Origin: Brachyspira sp949287565
GTDB lineage: Bacteria; Spirochaetota; Brachyspiria; Brachyspirales; Brachyspiraceae
Direction: 5' to 3' (one strand)
NCBI RefSeq assembly: GCF_036997615.1
Contig: NZ_JAWLQA010000081.1
DNA: 6,294 bases
The notes beneath the pieces were generated by a model. The model searched no databases. It was not told the DNA's origin and saw only the letters and a program-made list of their open reading frames with translations. Positions 1 to 5,106 of the stretch are shown in pieces. Every line of letters begins with the position of its first letter. Positions within the stretch are counted from its first letter, which is position 1. The translations under genes and the position numbers were made by a program.

Positions 1-30
1 CACAACACAACACAACACAACACAACACAA
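1..30 (+). repeat. Pentanucleotide tandem array (CACAA)6, cut by the left edge
   Basis: Six perfect CACAA units fill the first 30 bases, and the array may continue to the left. The unit contains no stop codon in any frame, since its frames cycle through CAC AAC ACA ACA CAA. It occupies the same place, 35 nt before a terminator hairpin, as the CACAG/ACAGC array of the second cassette. Perfect short arrays of this kind are prone to slipped-strand length change. The promoter and start codon that would read it lie outside the window, so its current frame cannot be determined. Confidence 0.95.
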
Positions 31-78
31 AATAAAATAAAATATTTCTTTATAAAAATACTTATAGCCATAGCATAA
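31..78 (+). other. Open leader frame from the pentamer array into the terminator hairpin, cassette 1
   Basis: Read from position 31, immediately after the last full CACAA unit, this frame gives NKIKYFFIKILIAIA and stops at TAA 76-78, exactly where the 5' arm of the hairpin meets its loop. The other two frames stop at once, at TAA 33-35 and TAA 38-40. The second cassette encodes HKIKHFFIKEFIARA in the matching frame, with the same length and stop position and no indels. It would be translated only if an upstream start is in this frame, which the window does not show. Confidence 0.55.
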
Positions 79-104
79 ATTCATGCTATGGCTTTTTATA
101 TTTT
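66..104 (+). terminator. Intrinsic terminator hairpin in the leader of the radical SAM gene (putative attenuator)
   Basis: The arms AGCCATAGCAT (66-76) and ATGCTATGGCT (83-93) form a perfect 11-bp stem around a 6-nt loop and are followed by a T-rich run to 104. The hairpin lies 5' of the RBS of the gene starting at 134, so transcription of that gene from upstream must pass it. It is conserved in the second cassette at the same distance from the repeat array, with one compensatory pair change (T-A at 71/88 here, G-C there), which supports selection on the stem. It could also simply end an upstream transcript. Confidence 0.8.
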
Positions 105-133
105 AAATAAATTTTTTAAAAAAGGAGATAAAA

Positions 134-1183
134 ATGGACTACAAATCTATAATTGATGATATAGTATGGTGGATACCATTCAAAAAATTAAGAAATAATA
201 TTAGAAATAAAATAAATAAAGATATAGATATACATATAAATAATTTGATGGAAGAAAAATTAAATAACATAAATAATTTAATAGAAGAAAAGTTAAATAA
301 TGTAAATTATAATATTAATAGTCTTATACACATAAATAATCTAGAAAAATTAAATAATATAACAGAAAGTATAAGTTATAGAATCAGAAAAACTACGCCA
401 CAACCATATTTATATGTAGTTGATTTTCACATTGCTGAACATTGCAATTTAAACTGTTACAGTTGTAGTAATTTTTCTCAGCTTGCAGAAGAAGAATATA
501 TTGACATAGAAACATTTTACAAAGATGTACATAGATTATATGAATTAACGAAAGGTTTAATAAAAGAAATTCATATAATTGGAGGAGAACCATTATTAAA
601 TAAACAATGTGAAGAATATTTTAAAATAGTAAGAACATTTTTTAAAACAAATATTTTGCAATTATGGACAAATGGCATACTTTTATTAAAAAAAGAAGAT
701 AAATTTTGGCAATCTTGTAAAAACAATGATGTAGAAATTGTTATTACTAAATATCCTATAAAATTAGATTTTAATGAAATAGAAAAGAAAGCTAATGAAT
801 TTGATGTAAAAATAAAGTATACTAATCCTGACGGAGAAAAGAAAAGTTGGAAATTTATATTAGATGATAAAAGAAAAAATGATGGATTTTATAATTTTAC
901 AACTTGCGTTATGGCTAATACTTGTGTTTCTATAAAAAAAGGAAAAATGTATACTTGTGCATTTGTTCCAAATATAGAGCACTATAATAAATATTTTAAT
1001 AAAAATTTAGAAGTTACAGAATTAGATTATCTCGATATATATAAGATAAATAGCTACAAAGAAATACTTGAATTCTTATCTAAACCTATTCCATTTTGTG
1101 AATATTGTAATGTAGAAAAATGGAAAACACTTGAAAGTTGGAAAAGCTCAAAAAAAACTATTGAAGAATATAGTGATGATTGA
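134..1183 (+). CDS. Radical SAM protein with SPASM-like C-terminus and N-terminal WWIPFKKLR module
   Basis: This 349-residue protein is probably cytoplasmic or membrane-associated. Its start is set by AAGGAG six bases upstream. Residues 1-24 are the module shared with the next cassette (VWWIPFKKLRNN, aromatic then basic). Residues about 25-80 are a predicted coiled coil that includes two 11-residue repeats. The radical SAM core begins about residue 92, with CxxxCxxC at C104, C108 and C111 (CNLNCYSC) to bind the 4Fe-4S cluster and GGEP at 150-153 for SAM. Cysteines C258, C264, C275, C322 and C325 in the C-terminal part resemble a SPASM or twitch domain holding auxiliary clusters. The substrate cannot be read from the sequence. 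The cassette partner is an FkbM methyltransferase, so modification of a surface glycan or its precursor is my inference. A peptide-modifying role is the alternative. Expression is probably governed by the attenuator upstream. Confidence 0.85.
   Translation: MDYKSIIDDIVWWIPFKKLRNNIRNKINKDIDIHINNLMEEKLNNINNLIEEKLNNVNYNINSLIHINNLEKLNNITESISYRIRKTTPQPYLYVVDFHIAEHCNLNCYSCSNFSQLAEEEYIDIETFYKDVHRLYELTKGLIKEIHIIGGEPLLNKQCEEYFKIVRTFFKTNILQLWTNGILLLKKEDKFWQSCKNNDVEIVITKYPIKLDFNEIEKKANEFDVKIKYTNPDGEKKSWKFILDDKRKNDGFYNFTTCVMANTCVSIKKGKMYTCAFVPNIEHYNKYFNKNLEVTELDYLDIYKINSYKEILEFLSKPIPFCEYCNVEKWKTLESWKSSKKTIEEYSDD
236..301 (+). repeat. Tandem 33-bp in-frame duplication in the coiled-coil region
   Basis: Two adjacent 33-bp copies (236-268 and 269-301) encode INNLMEEKLNN and INNLIEEKLNN, residues 35-56 of the radical SAM protein. 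A decayed third copy, INNLEKLNN, follows at residues 67-75. The 11-residue period fits a hendecad coiled coil. The near identity of the copies suggests recent duplication and a linker of variable length between the N-terminal module and the catalytic domain. Confidence 0.85.
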
Positions 1184-1235
1184 TATTTTACGCTTAAATA
1201 TTTATTATACTTTAAGATTAATTTTTTTAGTTTCA

Positions 1236-1263
1236 TTGCAAGAATTATATTATATGTTATAAT
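1236..1263 (+). promoter_or_regulatory. Sigma-70 type promoter with extended -10 for cassette 2
   Basis: A -35 box TTGCAA (1236-1241), a 16-bp spacer and a -10 box TATAAT (1258-1263) preceded by TG at 1255-1256 form a strong extended -10 promoter. Transcription should begin near 1270. The transcript would then carry AAAGG (1278-1282), the leader ATG (1289), the pentamer array and the terminator hairpin before reaching the FkbM gene. The position of the promoter upstream of the hairpin is the main reason to call the hairpin an attenuator of this gene rather than the end of another one. Confidence 0.75.
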
Positions 1264-1288
1264 AGCAAAAACATATTAAAGGTTATTA

Positions 1289-1345
1289 ATGACAGCACAG
1301 CACAGCACAGCACAGCACAGCACAGCACAGCACAGCACAGCATAA
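1289..1345 (+). CDS. Short leader peptide encoded by the pentamer array (present short frame)
   Basis: ATG at 1289 follows AAAGG with a 6-nt gap, about 19 nt after the predicted transcription start. The 18-codon frame reads MTAQHSTAQHSTAQHSTA and stops at TAA 1343-1345, directly behind the array. Fifteen nucleotides, three repeat units, encode one TAQHS period. The stop lies 30 nt before the hairpin stem, so a terminating ribosome should leave the hairpin free. If the array held a number of units congruent to 2 modulo 3 (8 or 11, say), the same ATG would instead read through the hairpin's 5' arm. The peptide itself probably has no function; its translation does. No homology was available, so the call rests on signal placement alone. 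Confidence 0.6.
   Translation: MTAQHSTAQHSTAQHSTA
1292..1341 (+). repeat. Pentanucleotide tandem array (ACAGC)10
   Basis: Ten perfect ACAGC units (equivalently CACAG) start directly after the leader ATG. No frame contains a stop codon. The unit differs from the CACAA of cassette 1 by one base, while the unit length is kept. Each gain or loss of one unit shifts the leader frame, since 5 is not a multiple of 3. The array's perfection suggests ongoing slippage and homogenisation. Confidence 0.97.
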
Positions 1346-1388
1346 AATAAAACATTTCTTTATAAAGGAATTTATAGCCAGAGCATAA
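1341..1388 (+). other. Latent long leader frame running into the hairpin, cassette 2
   Basis: From the last C of the array this frame reads HKIKHFFIKEFIARA and stops at TAA 1386-1388, where the hairpin's 5' arm meets its loop. It parallels NKIKYFFIKILIAIA in cassette 1, stopping at the same structural position. Across the 35 nt between array and hairpin the two copies differ by six substitutions and no indels. With the present 10 units the leader ATG is not in this frame; 8 or 11 units would place it there and give a leader of 29 or 34 residues. Confidence 0.55.
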
Positions 1389-1414
1389 ATTTATGCTCTG
1401 GCTTTTTTTATTTT
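1376..1414 (+). terminator. Intrinsic terminator hairpin in the leader of the FkbM gene (putative attenuator)
   Basis: The arms AGCCAGAGCAT (1376-1386) and ATGCTCTGGCT (1393-1403) flank an AAATTT loop, forming a perfect 28-bp palindrome. It is followed by seven T (1403-1409) and more T to 1414, a textbook intrinsic terminator. It lies downstream of the promoter at 1236 and 13 nt before the RBS of the gene at 1437. There is no clear promoter between the hairpin and that RBS, so the gene should depend on readthrough. Confidence 0.85.
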
Positions 1415-1436
1415 AAATTAATCTAAGGAGATAAAA

Positions 1437-2354
1437 ATGGACTACAAATCTATAATTGACAATATAGTATGGTGGATACCATTCAAAAAATTAAGAAATA
1501 ATGTTAGATTATTACTATTAAAAACAATAAACTCTAATAATGAAATTGCTAATTGTAATAATGAATTAAACATTATAAAACATAAACTAGATTTAATATA
1601 TTCAAATACAACCTTATTATCTATGCATTTAGGAATAGATATATGTAATAAAGCACATCCTTTATACATAAACGACAACTATAAAACACATTATTTTGTT
1701 GCTCAAGATATGCAAGATTATATAGCATATCAATATCTAAAAAGTATTAAAAATGATTTTTTTTCAAATGGATTTTACATAGATATAGGAGCACATGATG
1801 GTATATCAGGAAGCACAACTTTAATTTTTGAAAAATTAGGTTGGAAAGGAATATGTGTAGAGGCTAATCCTATTAATTATGAACAATTATTAAAAAATAG
1901 AAAAAACTCACTTTGTATCAATGCTGCTGTTTCAAATCAAAATATGCCAAAAGCTCAATTTGTAGATATCGAAATACACAATTTTTTAAGTTTTTTAAAT
2001 TTAGGTATTTCAGATGAATAATATAATAATAGATTAGTAAATGCTAAAAAATATTTGGAATCTTTGGGAATATTAAAAGAAAATGATGAATTAAAATTAA
2101 ATTTCATTGATGTAGAAGTTATAAACTTTGATGAAATTATGAAAAAATTCCCAAATGTTAAACATATTGATTTTTTATCAATAGATATAGAAGGTGGAGA
2201 ACTAAATTTATTAAAGTCAATAGATTTTCATAAATTTAGTTTTTCTATGATAGGCTTAGAAGGTCATGATAATATAATTATTGACTTTATGTTAGAAAAT
2301 GGATATAAAGTTTTTACAAAAACTTTAAGCGATACTATTTTTATACCACAATAA
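1437..2354 (+). pseudogene. FkbM-family methyltransferase with WWIPFKKLR module, interrupted by an in-frame stop
   Basis: Start is fixed by AAGGAG at 1425-1430. Residues 1-24 match the N-terminal module of the upstream radical SAM gene (three nucleotide differences in 72). A class I SAM-dependent methyltransferase follows, with motif I DIGAHDG (116-122) and VEANP (141-145). TAA at 2019-2021 ends the product at 194 residues. The same frame then continues without any shift and carries the rest of the domain, including SIDIEGGE and GLEGHDN, to TAA 2352-2354, for 305 codons in all. FkbM-type enzymes usually O-methylate sugars or related hydroxyls, so the intact protein would probably methylate a surface glycan. 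The truncated form lacks the second half of the fold and is probably inactive. The stop may be a substitution or a 3-nt insertion in an AAT/ATA-rich stretch. Sequencing error or strain polymorphism remain possible. Confidence 0.85.
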
Positions 2355-2359
2355 AATAC

Positions 2360-2390
2360 ATAATATATTCTTAATATATTATTGTAGTTT
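2360..2390 (+). terminator. Weak AT-only hairpin after the FkbM gene, possible terminator
   Basis: ATAATATATT (2360-2369) and AATATATTAT (2373-2382) pair perfectly over 10 bp around a 3-nt loop, five bases past the FkbM stop codon. A T-rich stretch follows after a short gap. The stem has no G-C pairs, so termination would be weak. Confidence 0.35.
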
Positions 2391-2430
2391 ATTTTTTAAT
2401 AAATAATTCATAAACATTTAATAAAAATAT

Positions 2431-2460
2431 TTTACATTAAAAAGTATATACTGTTATTAA
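2431..2460 (+). promoter_or_regulatory. Possible promoter of the lipoprotein gene
   Basis: TTTACA (2431-2436) and TATTAA (2455-2460) with TG at 2452-2453 are separated by 18 bp. The -10 match is moderate, and the AT-rich background makes chance matches common. The predicted start near 2467 would leave a leader of about 38 nt before the ATG at 2505. Confidence 0.4.
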
Positions 2461-2504
2461 TATAGGTATATTTTGGGAAGTAATCTAATTTAAAGAGGGT
2501 AAAA

Positions 2505-3644
2505 ATGAAAACAGTTTTTTTAACAGCATTATGTACTTTGTTTATTTTTGTTTCATGCGGTAATTCAAATAATACCAAACAAGAAACAGCAAGTGATAAT
2601 ACTACAACAGAAATTACACCATTACAGCTTAGCGAAAATGAAAAAGCCAATAATTATGAAGTTGTATATTTAGTAGCTGATACTGGTGAATATATTAATT
2701 CTGAAATAGCACAAAATGAAAACGGTAATTTCGGAGTAGTATATTACAGAGACATCAATCAAAATTTAAACACATTCAATGTTACAAGAGCAGGAGAGCT
2801 TGATGAGGGAAATATTTCAGCAACTTCTTATGACAATAAAACATTAGAAGGAAATTTTCCAAGCACTGCATATCCTTTTGTTGCTAAAATAGACGGAAAA
2901 GAAATGACTTTCAAAGCAGCAAAAACTCCTGTAACAGGTGCTAGAATAATTGAATATACTTATTCAAATGTTTCTCCTGAATCATCAACTAATGGTCAAA
3001 GATTCTTCCAATTCAAAACTGCAATATTTGCTTTAAAAAATGACAGCAAATCTGAAAGTATTGATAAAATTAATTTAGACATTAATAAAGATTTTGGAAT
3101 AACTGATGCAAGCACTTTCAATGATTTGGGCAAATTATTAACAGCTCAAAGTTTAATAAGCAATAAAATGACTCCTATATATGATGAGTGGGTAAAATCA
3201 GATTATATATCACATATAGAAAATTATTCTTCTCAATTCGGTATAGATTACTTAAGTGAAAAAGTTGTATCTATAAATAAAATGGTTTATGAATATACAG
3301 GCGGAGCACATGGAAATTATGCTACAATAAATAGTGTATATTCATTAGAAACAGGAAATCAATTAAAAATAGCAGATTTAATTACAGACTTAAAAAATGC
3401 TGACTTAATTAAATTAATAGTAGATAAGCTAGTAAAAATAGAAGGCAGAGATGCTAATTCTTATTTCGGATTAGATGAGCTTTCATTAGAAAATAACAAT
3501 TTCTATTTAACATCAAAAGGTTTAGTATTTACTTGGGGAATATACGAGATCGGACCTTATGCAATAGGTGAGACTAGAGTATTAATACCAACAGAAGAAA
3601 TCAAACCTTATTTGAAAGACGGATACAAAACAATATTTGAATAA
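2505..3644 (+). CDS. Lipoprotein with RsiV-like DUF3298 domain
   Basis: This 379-residue protein starts behind a GAGGG box. It has a lipoprotein signal peptide: a lysine, a hydrophobic stretch, then FVSC with the lipidated cysteine at C18. A polar Asn/Thr-rich linker follows (residues 19-36). The protein should be anchored in a membrane facing the periplasm or surface. The C-terminal part (about 210-370) resembles DUF3298, seen in RsiV and PdaC-like proteins, with YTGGAHG at 264-270 and YEIGPYAIG at 347-355. RsiV binds lysozyme, but there is no sigma factor gene next to this one, so a sensing role cannot be claimed. The middle region (about 50-200) would correspond to a DUF4163-like part, which I cannot assign firmly. 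It is transcribed alone, bounded by a terminator at 3666. Its function is unknown. Confidence 0.85.
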   Translation: MKTVFLTALCTLFIFVSCGNSNNTKQETASDNTTTEITPLQLSENEKANNYEVVYLVADTGEYINSEIAQNENGNFGVVYYRDINQNLNTFNVTRAGELDEGNISATSYDNKTLEGNFPSTAYPFVAKIDGKEMTFKAAKTPVTGARIIEYTYSNVSPESSTNGQRFFQFKTAIFALKNDSKSESIDKINLDINKDFGITDASTFNDLGKLLTAQSLISNKMTPIYDEWVKSDYISHIENYSSQFGIDYLSEKVVSINKMVYEYTGGAHGNYATINSVYSLETGNQLKIADLITDLKNADLIKLIVDKLVKIEGRDANSYFGLDELSLENNNFYLTSKGLVFTWGIYEIGPYAIGETRVLIPTEEIKPYLKDGYKTIFE

Positions 3645-3665
3645 TAAAATATCAATGTTAGAAAT

Positions 3666-3700
3666 AAAGAGGCAGTTATTAATTTAATTGCCTCTTTTTT
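3666..3700 (+). terminator. Intrinsic terminator of the lipoprotein gene
   Basis: AAAGAGGCAGTT (3666-3677) pairs with AATTGCCTCTTT (3686-3697) over 12 bp with one G-U pair, and T continues to 3700. It lies 21 nt after the lipoprotein stop codon and separates that gene from the oxidase gene. Confidence 0.85.
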
Positions 3701-3711
3701 ATTAAATATAC

Positions 3712-3739
3712 TTTACTATTTATAAAAATAGTTTAATAT
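3712..3739 (+). promoter_or_regulatory. Possible promoter of the oxidase gene, with an embedded inverted repeat
   Basis: TTTACT (3712-3717) and TAATAT (3734-3739) stand 16 bp apart, about 25 nt before the ATG at 3765. An inverted repeat, ACTATTT (3715-3721) and AAATAGT (3726-3732) with a 4-bp gap, falls between the two boxes and could be an operator. In such AT-rich DNA both matches may be chance. Confidence 0.35.
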
Positions 3740-3764
3740 ATCTAAAAAGTTTAAGGTGTAAAAA

Positions 3765-4886
3765 ATGGAAAAATTTGATGTTTGCGTAATAGGAATAGGT
3801 ACAATAGGGGCTTTTGCTTCATACTATCTTTCTAAATCAGGATTAAAAACTGCAATGGTTGATTTGTATGCTCCTTCTCATAATGAAGGTTCTTATCATG
3901 GGGATACTAGAATATTTAGAATAGCATATGGTGAAGGTGAAAAATATATACCTATGCTTAAAAGATCATTTGATTTGTGGGGAGAGTTTGAAAAAGAAAC
4001 TAATACAAAAATGTTTGAAAGAGTTGGCGTTATAAATATAGGGCATAAAGACTCTGAGTTCATGATTAATATATTAAATAGTATTAAAGATTATAATTTA
4101 GATTGTGAAATTATAGATAAAAAAGAAATTGAAAATAGATATAGTTTTTTGGTTCCTGATGATTTTATTGGTGTTTATGAAAAAAACACAGGTTATGTTT
4201 ATAGTGATAAATCTGTGATAGAATCAAGTAAATATGCTCAAAAATTTGGTGCTAAAGCCTTTTATGGAAGTGAAATAAAAGATATAAAGAAAACAAAAGA
4301 CTCTTATATTATAATATCAAAAGACTATGAATTTGAAACAAAAAAGATAGTATTATCCGCTGGAACTTATACTGATGAAATATTAAATTTATTATTAAAA
4401 ATTATTCCATTGCCTTGCATACCTATATATAAAAAGAGAAAAATATTTTCATGGTGGGAAAGTGATGTTTATACTTATGGAAAATTACCTGCTTTCACAT
4501 TTGAAATAGACGGCGATCATTATTATGGTTTTCCTAATGCTGGAGATGGTTTTAAAATAGGAAAAAATCTAACAGGGCAATACTATAACAAAAGAGAAGA
4601 GAGAGTTGATTTCGGTGAAATAGAAGAAGATAAAGATGAAGTAGGGGAGCATGCCAAAAGATTTATGCCTCATATAGGTAAATTTATAAAAGGAAAATCA
4701 TGCAGTTACCCTATGAGTCCTGATGAGGATTTTATTATTGATTTTTTAAATGATGATATATTATTATTTGCTGGAATTAGTCATGGATTTAAATTTGCTA
4801 CTGTTTTGGGTGAAATTGCTATGAAAGCCATTACAGATAAAAATTTTAAATTAGATAATAACTTTACTCTTAAAAGATTTAATTGA
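3765..4886 (+). CDS. FAD-dependent amine oxidase, sarcosine / N-methyltryptophan oxidase family
   Basis: This 373-residue protein, close to the usual length of the monomeric family (about 370-390), oxidises a secondary or N-methyl amino acid with oxygen to give an imine and hydrogen peroxide. It is cytoplasmic, with no signal peptide. GxGxxG at residues 10-15 and D33 form the FAD-binding Rossmann start. GSYHGDTR (42-49) is the family signature near the flavin. The GFKIGK segment carries K264, equivalent to the lysine that activates oxygen, and C313 in SCSYPMSPDE matches the covalent FAD cysteine. SHGFKF (339-344) is also typical. AAGGTG at 3753-3758 supports the start. The exact substrate (sarcosine, N-methyl-tryptophan, pipecolate or other) cannot be set, so no symbol is given. 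It sits alone between two terminators. Confidence 0.88.
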   Translation: MEKFDVCVIGIGTIGAFASYYLSKSGLKTAMVDLYAPSHNEGSYHGDTRIFRIAYGEGEKYIPMLKRSFDLWGEFEKETNTKMFERVGVINIGHKDSEFMINILNSIKDYNLDCEIIDKKEIENRYSFLVPDDFIGVYEKNTGYVYSDKSVIESSKYAQKFGAKAFYGSEIKDIKKTKDSYIIISKDYEFETKKIVLSAGTYTDEILNLLLKIIPLPCIPIYKKRKIFSWWESDVYTYGKLPAFTFEIDGDHYYGFPNAGDGFKIGKNLTGQYYNKREERVDFGEIEEDKDEVGEHAKRFMPHIGKFIKGKSCSYPMSPDEDFIIDFLNDDILLFAGISHGFKFATVLGEIAMKAITDKNFKLDNNFTLKRFN

Positions 4887-4942
4887 TTATATAATAAAAA
4901 CAATATTTTAAAAATAAAATATTTATATAAATATATTGAGTT

Positions 4943-4979
4943 AAGAAGGTAGTTATTAGTTTAACTATCTTCTTTTTTT
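4943..4979 (+). terminator. Intrinsic terminator of the oxidase gene
   Basis: AAGAAGGTAGTTA (4943-4955) pairs with TAACTATCTTCTT (4962-4974) over 13 bp with one G-U pair and a 6-nt loop, followed by T to 4979. It isolates the oxidase gene from the viperin unit. Confidence 0.88.
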
Positions 4980-5000
4980 ATTATTTTTTATAAATATTAC

Positions 5001-5029
5001 TTGACTTAAAATGAAGAATATACTATACT
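5001..5029 (+). promoter_or_regulatory. Sigma-70 type promoter of the viperin gene
   Basis: TTGACT (5001-5006), an exact 17-bp spacer and TATACT (5024-5029) form the best consensus promoter in the window. Transcription should begin near 5036, leaving a leader of about 70 nt before the ATG at 5107. No terminator hairpin or leader ORF is evident in that leader. Confidence 0.8.
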
Positions 5030-5038
5030 CATAGTATA
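5019..5038 (+). promoter_or_regulatory. Palindrome over the -10 box and start site of the viperin promoter, candidate operator
   Basis: TATACTAT (5019-5026) and ATAGTATA (5031-5038) form an 8-bp inverted repeat with a 4-bp gap. It covers the -10 element and the predicted start site, where a dimeric repressor would block RNA polymerase. No regulator gene is visible in the window. The arms are AT-rich, so chance or a cruciform effect is possible. Confidence 0.5.
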
Positions 5039-5106
5039 AGCTAAAAAATACGTAGTTAAAAAATATCTTTGAATATGTTTCGAGTTTAATTTCGGAGGTA
5101 TTTATT

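Noticed and set aside
1..30. CRISPR array or low-complexity artefact at the pentamer repeats
   Set aside because: There are no spacers, so it is not CRISPR. The second array in the same relative position, with flanking sequence conserved, argues against an assembly artefact, although exact unit number may be misread.
66..93. Palindromes 66-93 and 1376-1403 as ends of an insertion sequence or composite element
   Set aside because: They are each self-complementary hairpins followed by T runs, no transposase lies between them, and no target duplication is seen.
1193..1228. Terminator after the radical SAM gene (CTTAAA / TTTAAG stem, then T run)
   Set aside because: Only a 6-bp AT-rich stem with a 12-nt loop, and the T run starts five bases beyond the stem; too weak to call.
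1054..1236. Minus-strand open frames, such as this one and those at 393-593, 1442-1678, 2432-2650, 4965-5171 and 5322-5534
   Set aside because: They are short, lack convincing RBS, and lie opposite well-supported genes or terminators in AT-rich DNA.
2055..2354. Independent small gene starting at TTG 2055
   Set aside because: It has no RBS, is in the same frame as the upstream FkbM segment, and encodes the missing C-terminal half of that domain; it is the remainder of one broken gene.
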